Positions 7,685 to 16,048 of a stretch of DNA of 64,000 nt are shown piece after piece (within the stretch, counting starts at the first letter, position 1; every line of letters begins with the position of its first letter). A model generated the notes under the pieces. The model made no database searches. It saw nothing but the letters and a program-made list of their open reading frames with translations, and was not told where the DNA came from. The stretch covers positions 248,001-312,000 of the forward strand of contig NZ_BAABRO010000007.1 of the NCBI RefSeq assembly GCF_039545035.1, given 5' to 3'. Position numbers and translations under genes: made by a program. The stretch comes from Novipirellula caenicola. Lineage in GTDB: Bacteria > Planctomycetota > Planctomycetia > Pirellulales > Pirellulaceae.

Positions 7685-10567
7685 TCAGCGGGCACTGCTG
7701 GGTTCTTTGGGGAGGTTACGGTCTCTTGTGGAGGCCTCGTAGACCGCTTTTCTCAAGCGATTGATTCCACCAAGAGGACGATGCTCTTGGATGCCGTGCC
7801 AGGGAGTGAAGAACAATCGCTCGCACTTCACTCGCTGCTCGGGTGAATCGAAGTCCTGCTTCGGAATCGTGATTCTTGCAACGGTCACGTACTGATCGGG
7901 CCATTCGGTTGACGCATTTTCGATATCGGTTGCGATGTCGATCTGGGATGGTTCACGCACTTGAATCGCAAAGTCGAAAATAACGTCCTTTTTCTCGAGT
8001 CGCTTGATCAACGCGGTGCGGAGATAGTTGGGATCATCCACGTTCGGCGGATCCTGGCTACGGGCGACCGGAGAAGCGCGAAACTTCATCACTTGCCGCT
8101 GGCCAAGCAAGAACGGAGCCGCACTAAAGTATGAATTGTCGACCGGGCTAGCCGGAGGCGGCTCAAACGCGCCTTGATCCCCATTGACTTCATTTGCCGC
8201 GATCCGCCCCACGATCACCTTGGTTCGCTGCGCCCGCAGCTTTTGTTCGGGAGTGCCGTTAGTCAGTCGCTCCACGAAAAACTTCGCTCCGGAATCGTTG
8301 TTGTCCAGCAGCACTTGGCTGAGTAGTTCGTAGTCTTCGACATTGGCAAATGCAAATGCCGGCTGGTTGACCATCACAAAGTCTTGTGTCAGCCCGCCGT
8401 GCAATGGCATCAGCGGTTCGCCTTCCACACCGATCAGCTTGATTGCCATGCCTCGGCTTCCATGGACCGGCGTGCCGGACTCGTGGCGGGTGGAATCGGA
8501 CTCGACTCGGACCGCTGCATTGGAGAAGCGAATGAATGCATCATAGCTGGCACCGGGTTGGAAGACGCCGACCGCATACTTTGGCGGCATGTCGGACAGG
8601 ACTTCGAATTTTGCCGTGACGCAGCCGTGGTCCTTCGGGTGAACCCCTCGCAGCATCCGTTTATCTTCCGGGTATCGCACTCGCATTTGTTGTGCGGTCA
8701 GGTTGACGATGTTAGCGATCCGCTCGGCTTCCCCATCGGGGATCGCTTCCCAATCGGCAATCTCGTCCGGAGTATCATCTTTGTTGGGGTTGCTAGACAA
8801 GGATTTCATATACTCAACCAATGCGTAACGCTCATCGTCGGTGAAGTCACGCCATTCGCCGTTTTCGAAGGTTTGCGTGAACCCTTCTTCGGGGCCTGCG
8901 CCGTGACCTTCGTGGCCGGCATTGGAGTTGCCGGGGATCGGGTGGTTGTCTTCGTCGAGCACTTTGAATTCGGAACCGATGTTTGATTGCTCGGTGACAA
9001 AGCCAACCTTTACCGGATCAAACTTTCGAGTTCCGACCCAAAACAACTTGCTGCGTTGATCGGCTGGCAGTAGTGTTTCATAGAGATTGGGGACCGAGCC
9101 ATTATGGAAATAGGGAGCGGTGGCCCAGATGCCTTCGAGTGGCCGCGCGATGTATCCGGCACCATTGGGATTGGGAGGATCCTGTGGTTTCGGAAGAAAC
9201 TCGCGGAGATCCACTTGCTCTGCTTCCGCTCGTTGCTTCATGATCCCCCCGACAACGACGCTTAACATTTGGGTGCGTGGAATTTGTGCCTCGCCCGCGA
9301 ACAATTGCTTAAAGTTACCCGTCTTGGCTAGATTGGTAGGGGCGAGATTCCGCAAAAATTGAGGATCGGTTTGCACTTCCGTCAAAGTGTTTGAGCGAAT
9401 CGGAATTTTGCCCACGCTGTTGCGAGCAAACTCACCGGACGGATCGCGAAGCGAGTGACACGATTGACAATTCTTTGCGAACAACTGTTGTCCAAGCTTG
9501 ACTTTATCGTCGTCAAGCTTGCCAAACACAGCTTCGGGCCAATCCGGTGCCCGTAACTTCTTGATCAGTTCGTGTTCCAGCTTGATTAGGTTTTTCAGTC
9601 GCACGGTGGAGTCGAACGGTTGTTCGCCGGGAGCCACGGTGAATGACGCGAAGACGCCCAGCACTTCACCGACGTTTCGGGCTTCGGGGAAATCGGCAGA
9701 GGCTCCCCACTGGACATAACCCATCTCGGGTGTATTCCAAAGCGAGGGAAAGCTGACCGGCGCATTGGACTCTCGCCGGTTCGCTGGCTCGTTCAACGCC
9801 GTCTCGCATACCGCATTGAGGATGGCGCCAAACGCATCGAGACGAGCAAAGCCATACGGATGCTTTGCCCTGTTGCGCTCGACCAAACGATTGACCGCAT
9901 CGGCAATCTGTTTGACTTCGTCTTTAAACTCAGGCATGTCGGGCTGAGCACGGCCAATTCGGGATGCGAACCTCGCGAGTTTTTCGGGATCGGTGTGGGT
10001 GGCTTGTAGGGCTTTGCCAAGGTCGGCGAGGAAGGATTCAATGTCCGCTTGCATCGAGCCCCCATCGATGCGAATCGTCTTTCCGCCGTATTCAATTTCG
10101 TGGGTGTGACAGGCGGCGCAGGTAAGGCCGAACCAAGTTTCTCGCTCTTTGGGATAGAGTTTTTTGTCGAAATTGACGCCCAGATAAGCCTTTTTGATTT
10201 CAAAACGCGTCGCCGCTTTTGCGAGTGATCGAGCGGTGGATGAGGGTTCGGCGACGCGAGTGGATTCGGTGGCAACCACGCCGTCGCGTACAAACCCGAT
10301 GGGCAGCCCATCGGGGTTTCGCTCGGTGGGCTCGCTTGGCAGTAGTCCATAACGACGCAGATTCGCTGCGTCACGAAACGGCACATCGGAATCGACCTGT
10401 TCCAAGGCAAGAAACCATTGGTAAGGAATCAATTGCGAGCCTTGCGGAGTGAAGTAGAATTCGTGTCGTTGCTCGTCGCTCCAGCCTTGGTCCAGGTATG
10501 TTGTTTGTGCCGAAAGTGTTGTGGAAATGGCTACGGCAAGAATCGTGAAGATTGATAGACACCGCAT
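7685..10567 (-). CDS. Secreted RoxA-like di-haem cytochrome fused to a catalase-like domain
   Basis: A 960-residue protein with a signal peptide (MRCLSIFTILAVAISTTLSA). Residues about 25-590 resemble the di-haem cytochrome c peroxidase superfamily in its RoxA/rubber-oxygenase-like branch: haem sites CAACH (150-154) and CQSCH (367-371), with IRIDGGSMQADI and APYFHNGSVPNLYETLL as supporting blocks. Residues about 615-950 are a catalase-related haem domain: GVHPKDHGCV carries the distal His (643), TQDFVMVNQPAF the conserved Asn (about 734), and NRLRKAVYEAS near the C-terminus the Arg and Tyr of the proximal haem side. A linker with GHEGHGAGPEE joins them. The predicted protein could thus carry three haems. 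It is followed by no partner gene on the same strand within 600 bases; the function of the fusion is inference. Confidence 0.85.
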   Translation of the reverse strand: MRCLSIFTILAVAISTTLSAQTTYLDQGWSDEQRHEFYFTPQGSQLIPYQWFLALEQVDSDVPFRDAANLRRYGLLPSEPTERNPDGLPIGFVRDGVVATESTRVAEPSSTARSLAKAATRFEIKKAYLGVNFDKKLYPKERETWFGLTCAACHTHEIEYGGKTIRIDGGSMQADIESFLADLGKALQATHTDPEKLARFASRIGRAQPDMPEFKDEVKQIADAVNRLVERNRAKHPYGFARLDAFGAILNAVCETALNEPANRRESNAPVSFPSLWNTPEMGYVQWGASADFPEARNVGEVLGVFASFTVAPGEQPFDSTVRLKNLIKLEHELIKKLRAPDWPEAVFGKLDDDKVKLGQQLFAKNCQSCHSLRDPSGEFARNSVGKIPIRSNTLTEVQTDPQFLRNLAPTNLAKTGNFKQLFAGEAQIPRTQMLSVVVGGIMKQRAEAEQVDLREFLPKPQDPPNPNGAGYIARPLEGIWATAPYFHNGSVPNLYETLLPADQRSKLFWVGTRKFDPVKVGFVTEQSNIGSEFKVLDEDNHPIPGNSNAGHEGHGAGPEEGFTQTFENGEWRDFTDDERYALVEYMKSLSSNPNKDDTPDEIADWEAIPDGEAERIANIVNLTAQQMRVRYPEDKRMLRGVHPKDHGCVTAKFEVLSDMPPKYAVGVFQPGASYDAFIRFSNAAVRVESDSTRHESGTPVHGSRGMAIKLIGVEGEPLMPLHGGLTQDFVMVNQPAFAFANVEDYELLSQVLLDNNDSGAKFFVERLTNGTPEQKLRAQRTKVIVGRIAANEVNGDQGAFEPPPASPVDNSYFSAAPFLLGQRQVMKFRASPVARSQDPPNVDDPNYLRTALIKRLEKKDVIFDFAIQVREPSQIDIATDIENASTEWPDQYVTVARITIPKQDFDSPEQRVKCERLFFTPWHGIQEHRPLGGINRLRKAVYEASTRDRNLPKEPSSAR

Positions 10568-10729
10568 GGCTAACCTCGTTGGTATTGATGGATTGATTGG
10601 TCTTCACTATTGCCGAGTACTACAGCGCAACAGAGGCGTTTTGACCGAACTTACATGCTCTAGCAGAATGAAGAACGATTGATACTCCACGCTACGCTGT
10701 GGTACTTGTTGCGATCGCAAGCACTGTAA

Positions 10730-12988
10730 TTAAGGTTGGATCTCGAGATCGATCGAATCAATCGAGAGTAGGGCGCCTACGGAATCCTTTTTAAGTCGCT
10801 CGGTCCGCAATATGATAGTGATGGGTAGGCGATCTTCTGAGTTGATCTTTGTCGACATCTCGTACATGAAGTCGAGATCCGCCTCGCTCGAAGGTTTCCG
10901 ATTGACGTCGCGACGATCGCTTGCGATGTTCGCTTTTCTCGCGATGTGCTGAGCACGTTGAGCATTTGACGCTAGTGGTTTTGAACTTTGCGACATTGGA
11001 TTGGCTTTCGGATCAATGAGCGCTGTTGTGCCACTGGCGGCAAGCAGTACGTGCCCGACTGAACCATCGTCCGTGTTGAAATAGCCACGAATGATAATCT
11101 TCACAGTTGACGCGTTCGAAGCGTCTTTCAGTGGAAGTACGAACGTCGCGTGTTGAACGTCGACGGAATCTCTATCCGAAGAACTCTGCAGCCGATCGAG
11201 TATGATGGTTGCTGCCTTTCCGTCATCACTGAAGTTGACGACGTTGCTGGTTGGCACTTCAGTTCGCAATAGGCCAGCCAGCAATGTATTGGTGCTCTCG
11301 CCGCCATCGGGGGCGTTATTTTCGCTCCCATACTGAAATGACATTTCGGGACTGGAATCCGAAATATTGGTAATTGGAGGGAGCTTAATCCCGGTATACG
11401 AATCTGAATTGGGATTGGTCGAGTCGGTCAGCGAGTCATTATTTCCCTTGCGGAAAACATCGTTCGCATTCCCACGATTCAATCCTTTTTCCAACTCCCA
11501 AAGTCCATCCGCCTGAATCAGTCCGACTTTATAATGTTCTCCGGGGAAGCCGGGTGAACCCGGGAATCCTGGGTGGTCATTTTCCGGCATTGAATCGTCG
11601 ATATGCCAGATTGCTAGGCCGCCCTTGCCCCCTGCTCCCGCTGGAATGCCGCTTTCGTATGCACCGACTGCTTGCCGATTCTCGATAAGCAGATACTCGT
11701 TGCTGGAACCACCGGGGTAATCAATTCGATAGATTGTCGCTCCCGGTGTCGCCGTGGATTTCAACTTGTATGTGCCAGCATTGGAGATCGGTTGCGCGGT
11801 GTTCCAACTGAGCGAAACTTTACACCACGCCGACATATGTGGCGGACGATACTGGCTACCGTCAAAACCCCAACTGTTTGCCATCAAGCACCAAGAACCA
11901 CAGCCCTCTCCTTTTCCGCTATAGTCGTACAAATCGGGCAAACCAAAGAAGTGCCCGAGTTCGTGGCAGATGACACCGATTCGGCCAATCGCATTTCCAC
12001 TAGTGCTCCAGATTCCTGGGTTGATGTTGTAGTCGCTAACCTTTACTCCCGATGCCGAATCGCTCCAGGGAGACATCGCCCAGCGATGGGACCAGATCCG
12101 ATCTTCTTTGTCGGCACCTCCAGCAACGCCGCCAAACTCAGCGGCATACCCGGAATGCACGAAAGTGATGGCATCGATCCAACCATCGCCTGAACCGCCA
12201 TTTTCATTGTCGAAGTCAGCAAAATTGACAGTCCCGCTGGCACTAATGATTTTAAGTCCATCGCGGAGTGCTTCCCAGGTACGTGAAGAAAGCCCGCTTT
12301 GTCCGTTGGCGTAATAGGCTTCCGTTTTAGGTAGCGTCACCCAGTCAATCACGGTGGACTCGAGATTCATTTTTCCATACGAGTTCTCGTTATAAAACAT
12401 TTTGACGCTGCCGGTGGGAGCAATCCCGGATACTGGTGACTGCGCATTGAAGAGTTGGTCGTACTCCGCCTGGGTTGGTAGTGGTCGGTTTGCGTGATCT
12501 TTAAATCGCAACAAGACAACCAAGTTTTTAACCGTTCCCTGAGGGGCGGCGGCACGAGAGGGAATGTTCTGTTCCGGCAACCGGGAGCGAATCACGCGTT
12601 GCACGTTCTCGGGGGGAGGAATCAAACGCCGCTGAACGTTTGGCGGTGCATCGATCCCCACGATGGTATCGCTCGGGGCCCAGTTCGAGTTGGCATCAAG
12701 TTGAGCGTAGACGTAACGTCCATCGGCATCCCTCACGACGGTGAACCCTGGTGTTGAAGCCTGCTTGGCATCGGCAGGACTGAGTGCCGCATCGCGTCGC
12801 ACATCAAGTGCCTCGGGTACGTACTCGTACCAATTCAGCTTCTCATTGCCGCGAACATATAGCTGTATCTTTTCGCCGGACGGTTGCGTTACTTCAACCG
12901 GAAAAGGGCTCGCCGAATTACCAAACGCACTTTGTGTCATCACAATGCATGACGCAATTGAGAAGAACAGAGCTTTTCTTAAAAGCAT
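10730..12988 (-). CDS. Secreted M6-family (immune-inhibitor-A-like) zinc metalloprotease
   Basis: 752 residues with a signal peptide (MLLRKALFFSIASCIVMTQS). The propeptide-like region runs to about residue 150, followed by the M6 catalytic domain: VICHELGHFFGLPDLYD at about 339-355 contains the HExxH zinc site and the extended G-x-x-D/H-x-Y motif of this family. The Met-turn region is CLMANSWG. The C-terminal 150 residues form a separate beta-rich region with basic patches and no recognised domain. Family members degrade extracellular proteins. The gene precedes a subtilase and a DUF1304 gene on the same strand, a small group of extracellular proteases, though the intergenic gaps do not prove an operon. 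Confidence 0.9.
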   Translation of the reverse strand: MLLRKALFFSIASCIVMTQSAFGNSASPFPVEVTQPSGEKIQLYVRGNEKLNWYEYVPEALDVRRDAALSPADAKQASTPGFTVVRDADGRYVYAQLDANSNWAPSDTIVGIDAPPNVQRRLIPPPENVQRVIRSRLPEQNIPSRAAAPQGTVKNLVVLLRFKDHANRPLPTQAEYDQLFNAQSPVSGIAPTGSVKMFYNENSYGKMNLESTVIDWVTLPKTEAYYANGQSGLSSRTWEALRDGLKIISASGTVNFADFDNENGGSGDGWIDAITFVHSGYAAEFGGVAGGADKEDRIWSHRWAMSPWSDSASGVKVSDYNINPGIWSTSGNAIGRIGVICHELGHFFGLPDLYDYSGKGEGCGSWCLMANSWGFDGSQYRPPHMSAWCKVSLSWNTAQPISNAGTYKLKSTATPGATIYRIDYPGGSSNEYLLIENRQAVGAYESGIPAGAGGKGGLAIWHIDDSMPENDHPGFPGSPGFPGEHYKVGLIQADGLWELEKGLNRGNANDVFRKGNNDSLTDSTNPNSDSYTGIKLPPITNISDSSPEMSFQYGSENNAPDGGESTNTLLAGLLRTEVPTSNVVNFSDDGKAATIILDRLQSSSDRDSVDVQHATFVLPLKDASNASTVKIIIRGYFNTDDGSVGHVLLAASGTTALIDPKANPMSQSSKPLASNAQRAQHIARKANIASDRRDVNRKPSSEADLDFMYEMSTKINSEDRLPITIILRTERLKKDSVGALLSIDSIDLEIQP

Positions 12989-13037
12989 GATTTTGATTCC
13001 TAAGTGGAGAGAAGGCGACTTTGGGGAGTAAAGCTAC

Positions 13038-15161
13038 TCATTGAATTCTTGGGGTGAAGTTCGTTCGGTGAAATCGAGCGAAAGAGGCGGGACGTCGCGA
13101 CATGCTTGCCCCATTCCTTTTTGAATGTCGTGCCAGCCCATTCGATTGTTGTTCCGAAGGTTGAAGCGTGATCAGTAGGCCGAAGCGGATGATCGTGCCT
13201 ACATCGCGAGCGGCTTGATCCTCGACTTCCAGGGTCCACGTGCCATGGCACTTTTTGCCGGAGTAGCGACTCAAGCCAGGAGTGGCTTGCATGCGACAAA
13301 GCCTCCAGATTCCTGCGGTCGCTACTGCTTCGCGATCATGTAAAACAACCTTTGCCCCAGTCCCGCGTGGCGGTTTTAGAGAAACAACCAGATCACTCAC
13401 GTAGCTGTGTTCGATTTCAAAGAGCACATCGATTGATTCGATGATTCCCGCGTCTTCAATGTCCATCTTGACATTTGCGGATCCACGATCAGGGATGGGG
13501 ACGTAAACGTCGCGGATCACTTTCAGTCGAGGTGTCACCGTAGGGATTGCCATTTCGACCGCTCGACGGGCGTTGACTCGTCCATAGCCATAAGACTCGC
13601 TGTGTCCATCGGCATTGTACTGGCCGCCTTCGGGATCCACTCGGTCGCAGGAACGACGTAACAAATCCTTGATTTCGATCGGCGTCAGATCGGGATTCAC
13701 CGACAACATCAATGCCACAACCCCAGCAACTCCAGGGCATGCGCTGGACGTGCCGCCGAACGAATTGGTGTAGTTGCCGGCGGCATCGCCTGCGTGACTA
13801 ACGCCCCAGTTATAGCCCTTGCTACCGGATCGATCCGTGGTCCAGATTCCGGGAGTAATCGGCGCCGGATGCTGTTCTTCAACGAACTCAAAATCGCTGC
13901 TGGGAAAACAGCACCAAATTGAAGGACCATAGTCACTGTAGACACTCCGCGTGCCACGATCGTTGCACGCAGCGACTGCGAGGACTCTCTCGTAGCTCGC
14001 ATATCCATCGTTTTCGACGCTCTCGTTTCCGTTGCCAGCCGCGAACAATACGGCGGTGCCGATGCCGCCACGCCCACTGGACAAGGCATAGTCGATAGCC
14101 ATCCGGGTGCTGGCGGGCAATCGGTGAACGCGGTCGTGTCGTGGGTCATTGGGAGCGTACCAAGGTCCGTCTTCGGGGCCCCGACTGCACGAAATAACGT
14201 CTGCACCATGGTCGGTCGCCCATTGAAAGGCTTTGGCTTCTGCCATCGAACCGAGGTTGGCCATCAAACGAATCGGCATCAATTGGGACTCAGGGGCTAC
14301 CCCAATTGCACCATCGACTCCGCTTGCACATGCCACACCAGCACACGCCGTTCCGTGGTCATCGGGTGTATCAAGGTATGGGTCTTTAGGACGCGGATCC
14401 GAAGATTGGGTCACCGCATCAAAGGGGGCAGTAATCTTGCCTGGCCGCGAGAACTCGGGGTGATCAATATCAAACCCATCATCGATAATTGCGATCGTCA
14501 CGTCCTGGCCACGAGTCATCTCATGGGCACTAAGCACATGTGCGTGATTGCTAATCGAGATTCCGTCGAGAGTGATTGGCCCTAAGTGCCATTGCTGCGA
14601 ACCAATCGTTTTTCTTGCTCTTGGCCGGATTAGTTCAGGGTGGCAATACTCTACTTCGGGACGTGCCAACAGTTCGAGTGCCATATCAAAGACACGTTGC
14701 CCCGTTCCCTCGGTAGCTTGAACGAAGTAGCTGTTGACCGCAAAGCCGAGTTTTTCTTTGATGATCAGATTGGACTCGCGAATGATTCGTTCACAATCGG
14801 AGTCTTGTTGATCGTCCGTAAACTTGATGAACAGGTTCTCTGTGTAGATCACTGGTTCGTGGGCGTCTTTGTCAATCAGAACTCCACCTGCAAATCGAAC
14901 GTCCTCGTGTTGCCGCAATGCTCGTTTGCGTCCCTGCATTGCTGGTTTCTTCTCTCCCTTTGGGACACGGTAGACTTCGACTCCCGCTTCGGGAAATTGC
15001 ATCACTAATTCACAACCTTCTAAATTCTCTTCCACTGGATCAGCGACGGTGGATTTTGATCTCAGAGATTGATGTGTCCGCGTGCGAACTGCAATTAAAT
15101 TGTTGCTCTCCGTTAGTTCAAAACCTTCTTCATTACTTGTTCCATAGGTGACGATTGGCAT
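13038..15161 (-). CDS. S8 subtilisin-like serine protease with C-terminal P-domain
   Basis: 707 residues. The catalytic triad is visible: Asp in AIIDDGFDIDHPEF (D227), His in DDHGTACAGVACAS (H269), Ser in GGTSSACPGVAGVVALM. The oxyanion Asn lies in LFAAGNGNES. A proprotein-convertase P-domain follows from about residue 560, with the repeated beta pattern ESIDVLFEIEHSYVSDL and GTWTLEVEDQAARDVG. The N-terminal 180 residues (start MPIVTYGTSNEEGF) resemble a long prodomain, but no classical signal peptide is seen. It may therefore be cytoplasmic, exported by another route, or a shorter product; the start has no better in-frame candidate. The gene lies 9 bases downstream of the DUF1304 gene, so they are probably co-transcribed. 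Confidence 0.9.
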   Translation of the reverse strand: MPIVTYGTSNEEGFELTESNNLIAVRTRTHQSLRSKSTVADPVEENLEGCELVMQFPEAGVEVYRVPKGEKKPAMQGRKRALRQHEDVRFAGGVLIDKDAHEPVIYTENLFIKFTDDQQDSDCERIIRESNLIIKEKLGFAVNSYFVQATEGTGQRVFDMALELLARPEVEYCHPELIRPRARKTIGSQQWHLGPITLDGISISNHAHVLSAHEMTRGQDVTIAIIDDGFDIDHPEFSRPGKITAPFDAVTQSSDPRPKDPYLDTPDDHGTACAGVACASGVDGAIGVAPESQLMPIRLMANLGSMAEAKAFQWATDHGADVISCSRGPEDGPWYAPNDPRHDRVHRLPASTRMAIDYALSSGRGGIGTAVLFAAGNGNESVENDGYASYERVLAVAACNDRGTRSVYSDYGPSIWCCFPSSDFEFVEEQHPAPITPGIWTTDRSGSKGYNWGVSHAGDAAGNYTNSFGGTSSACPGVAGVVALMLSVNPDLTPIEIKDLLRRSCDRVDPEGGQYNADGHSESYGYGRVNARRAVEMAIPTVTPRLKVIRDVYVPIPDRGSANVKMDIEDAGIIESIDVLFEIEHSYVSDLVVSLKPPRGTGAKVVLHDREAVATAGIWRLCRMQATPGLSRYSGKKCHGTWTLEVEDQAARDVGTIIRFGLLITLQPSEQQSNGLARHSKRNGASMSRRPASFARFHRTNFTPRIQ

Positions 15162-15170
15162 TGTAAAACC

Positions 15171-15545
15171 TCAGGTTGTAATGGCGATCCAGGTCAAACC
15201 ACCCGCGACCAGCGCTGGAAGTGTCTGCAAAAACAAGGTGTTCTTACTCAAGGTTGCTGCTCCGAAGATTCCCGCAGTCGCGACGCAAGCTAGGAAAAAT
15301 AGTTTGAGAGAAGTCTCACATTCAGAACTCCTGAGCCCCCATACCAATCCAGCGCCAATGAACGCGTTATATAGGCCTGCGTTTGCAACAATCGGAGCGA
15401 TCTTTTTCGCTTCGTCTTCACTGAGGTTTAGGCTTTTTAACCGCGTGTAAACGCGTTCGTTCTTCCATAGAAATAACTCGATCCCCGCGATCAGGAATTG
15501 GATCGCGGCGACGGCACCGACGGCGAGTTCAGCGATTGTTTGCAT
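15171..15545 (-). CDS. DUF1304 small membrane protein
   Basis: 124 residues with four hydrophobic segments (about 8-26, 54-70, 78-98, 104-122). It has the DUF1304 signature: R-x-x-x-x-x-x-x after the first helix, then IVANAGLYNAFIGAGLVWG. The family is found in many bacteria and has no established function. The following gene, the S8 subtilase, starts 9 bases after its stop, so the two are likely one transcript; a functional link to proteolysis is unproven. Confidence 0.8.
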   Translation of the reverse strand: MQTIAELAVGAVAAIQFLIAGIELFLWKNERVYTRLKSLNLSEDEAKKIAPIVANAGLYNAFIGAGLVWGLRSSECETSLKLFFLACVATAGIFGAATLSKNTLFLQTLPALVAGGLTWIAITT

Positions 15546-16048
15546 TTGCTGTTACCGAAAGGTATTCGTCGAAAATCGTTGCAAAGATGCCTGGGCAGAG
15601 CCGCTTTGTGAAAGAAAATCCATGAATGTCGACTTTGGCAATTTGTGAGGGGATTTCCATCCCGCACCTTTCCATCCTCGTCAACATGTAGGTTAGGTGT
15701 CCGCGGGTGAGTGGGGATACGGAAAGGGATGGGGTGGGGATACGGAACCAAACCTTTCCGGTAGGCTTCTCTCGACAGCGGTGCTGGGGGTGCTACGGCT
15801 TTGGGGGCTAAGACGTTGGAGTGCCAAGACGCTGGAGTGCTGCGGCGCGTCGGTTGTTACCGAGGGGGATGATTGGATAGACTTCGATCATGGCCTTCGA
15901 TCACGGCCGCCGCGATGGAAATGGCTTGCCCAGCGACGATTTTGCCTTGCGGCAATTCCGCTTCGTTATCATGGGTTGAGTGGGGCGGGCCGCTGTGTGT
16001 GTCCAAGTTGTCCCGTCTCTTGTTTGCTGCTTTTTGCTGATTGCCACG
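15546..16048. other. Intergenic region between divergent genes
   Basis: About 500 bases between the DUF1304 gene and recG, which diverge. A 14-base motif GTGGGGATACGGAA is repeated twice at 15711-15746. The rest contains only chance frames, and I recognise no gene. It must hold the promoters of both genes, but no convincing -35/-10 pair could be picked. Confidence 0.5.
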
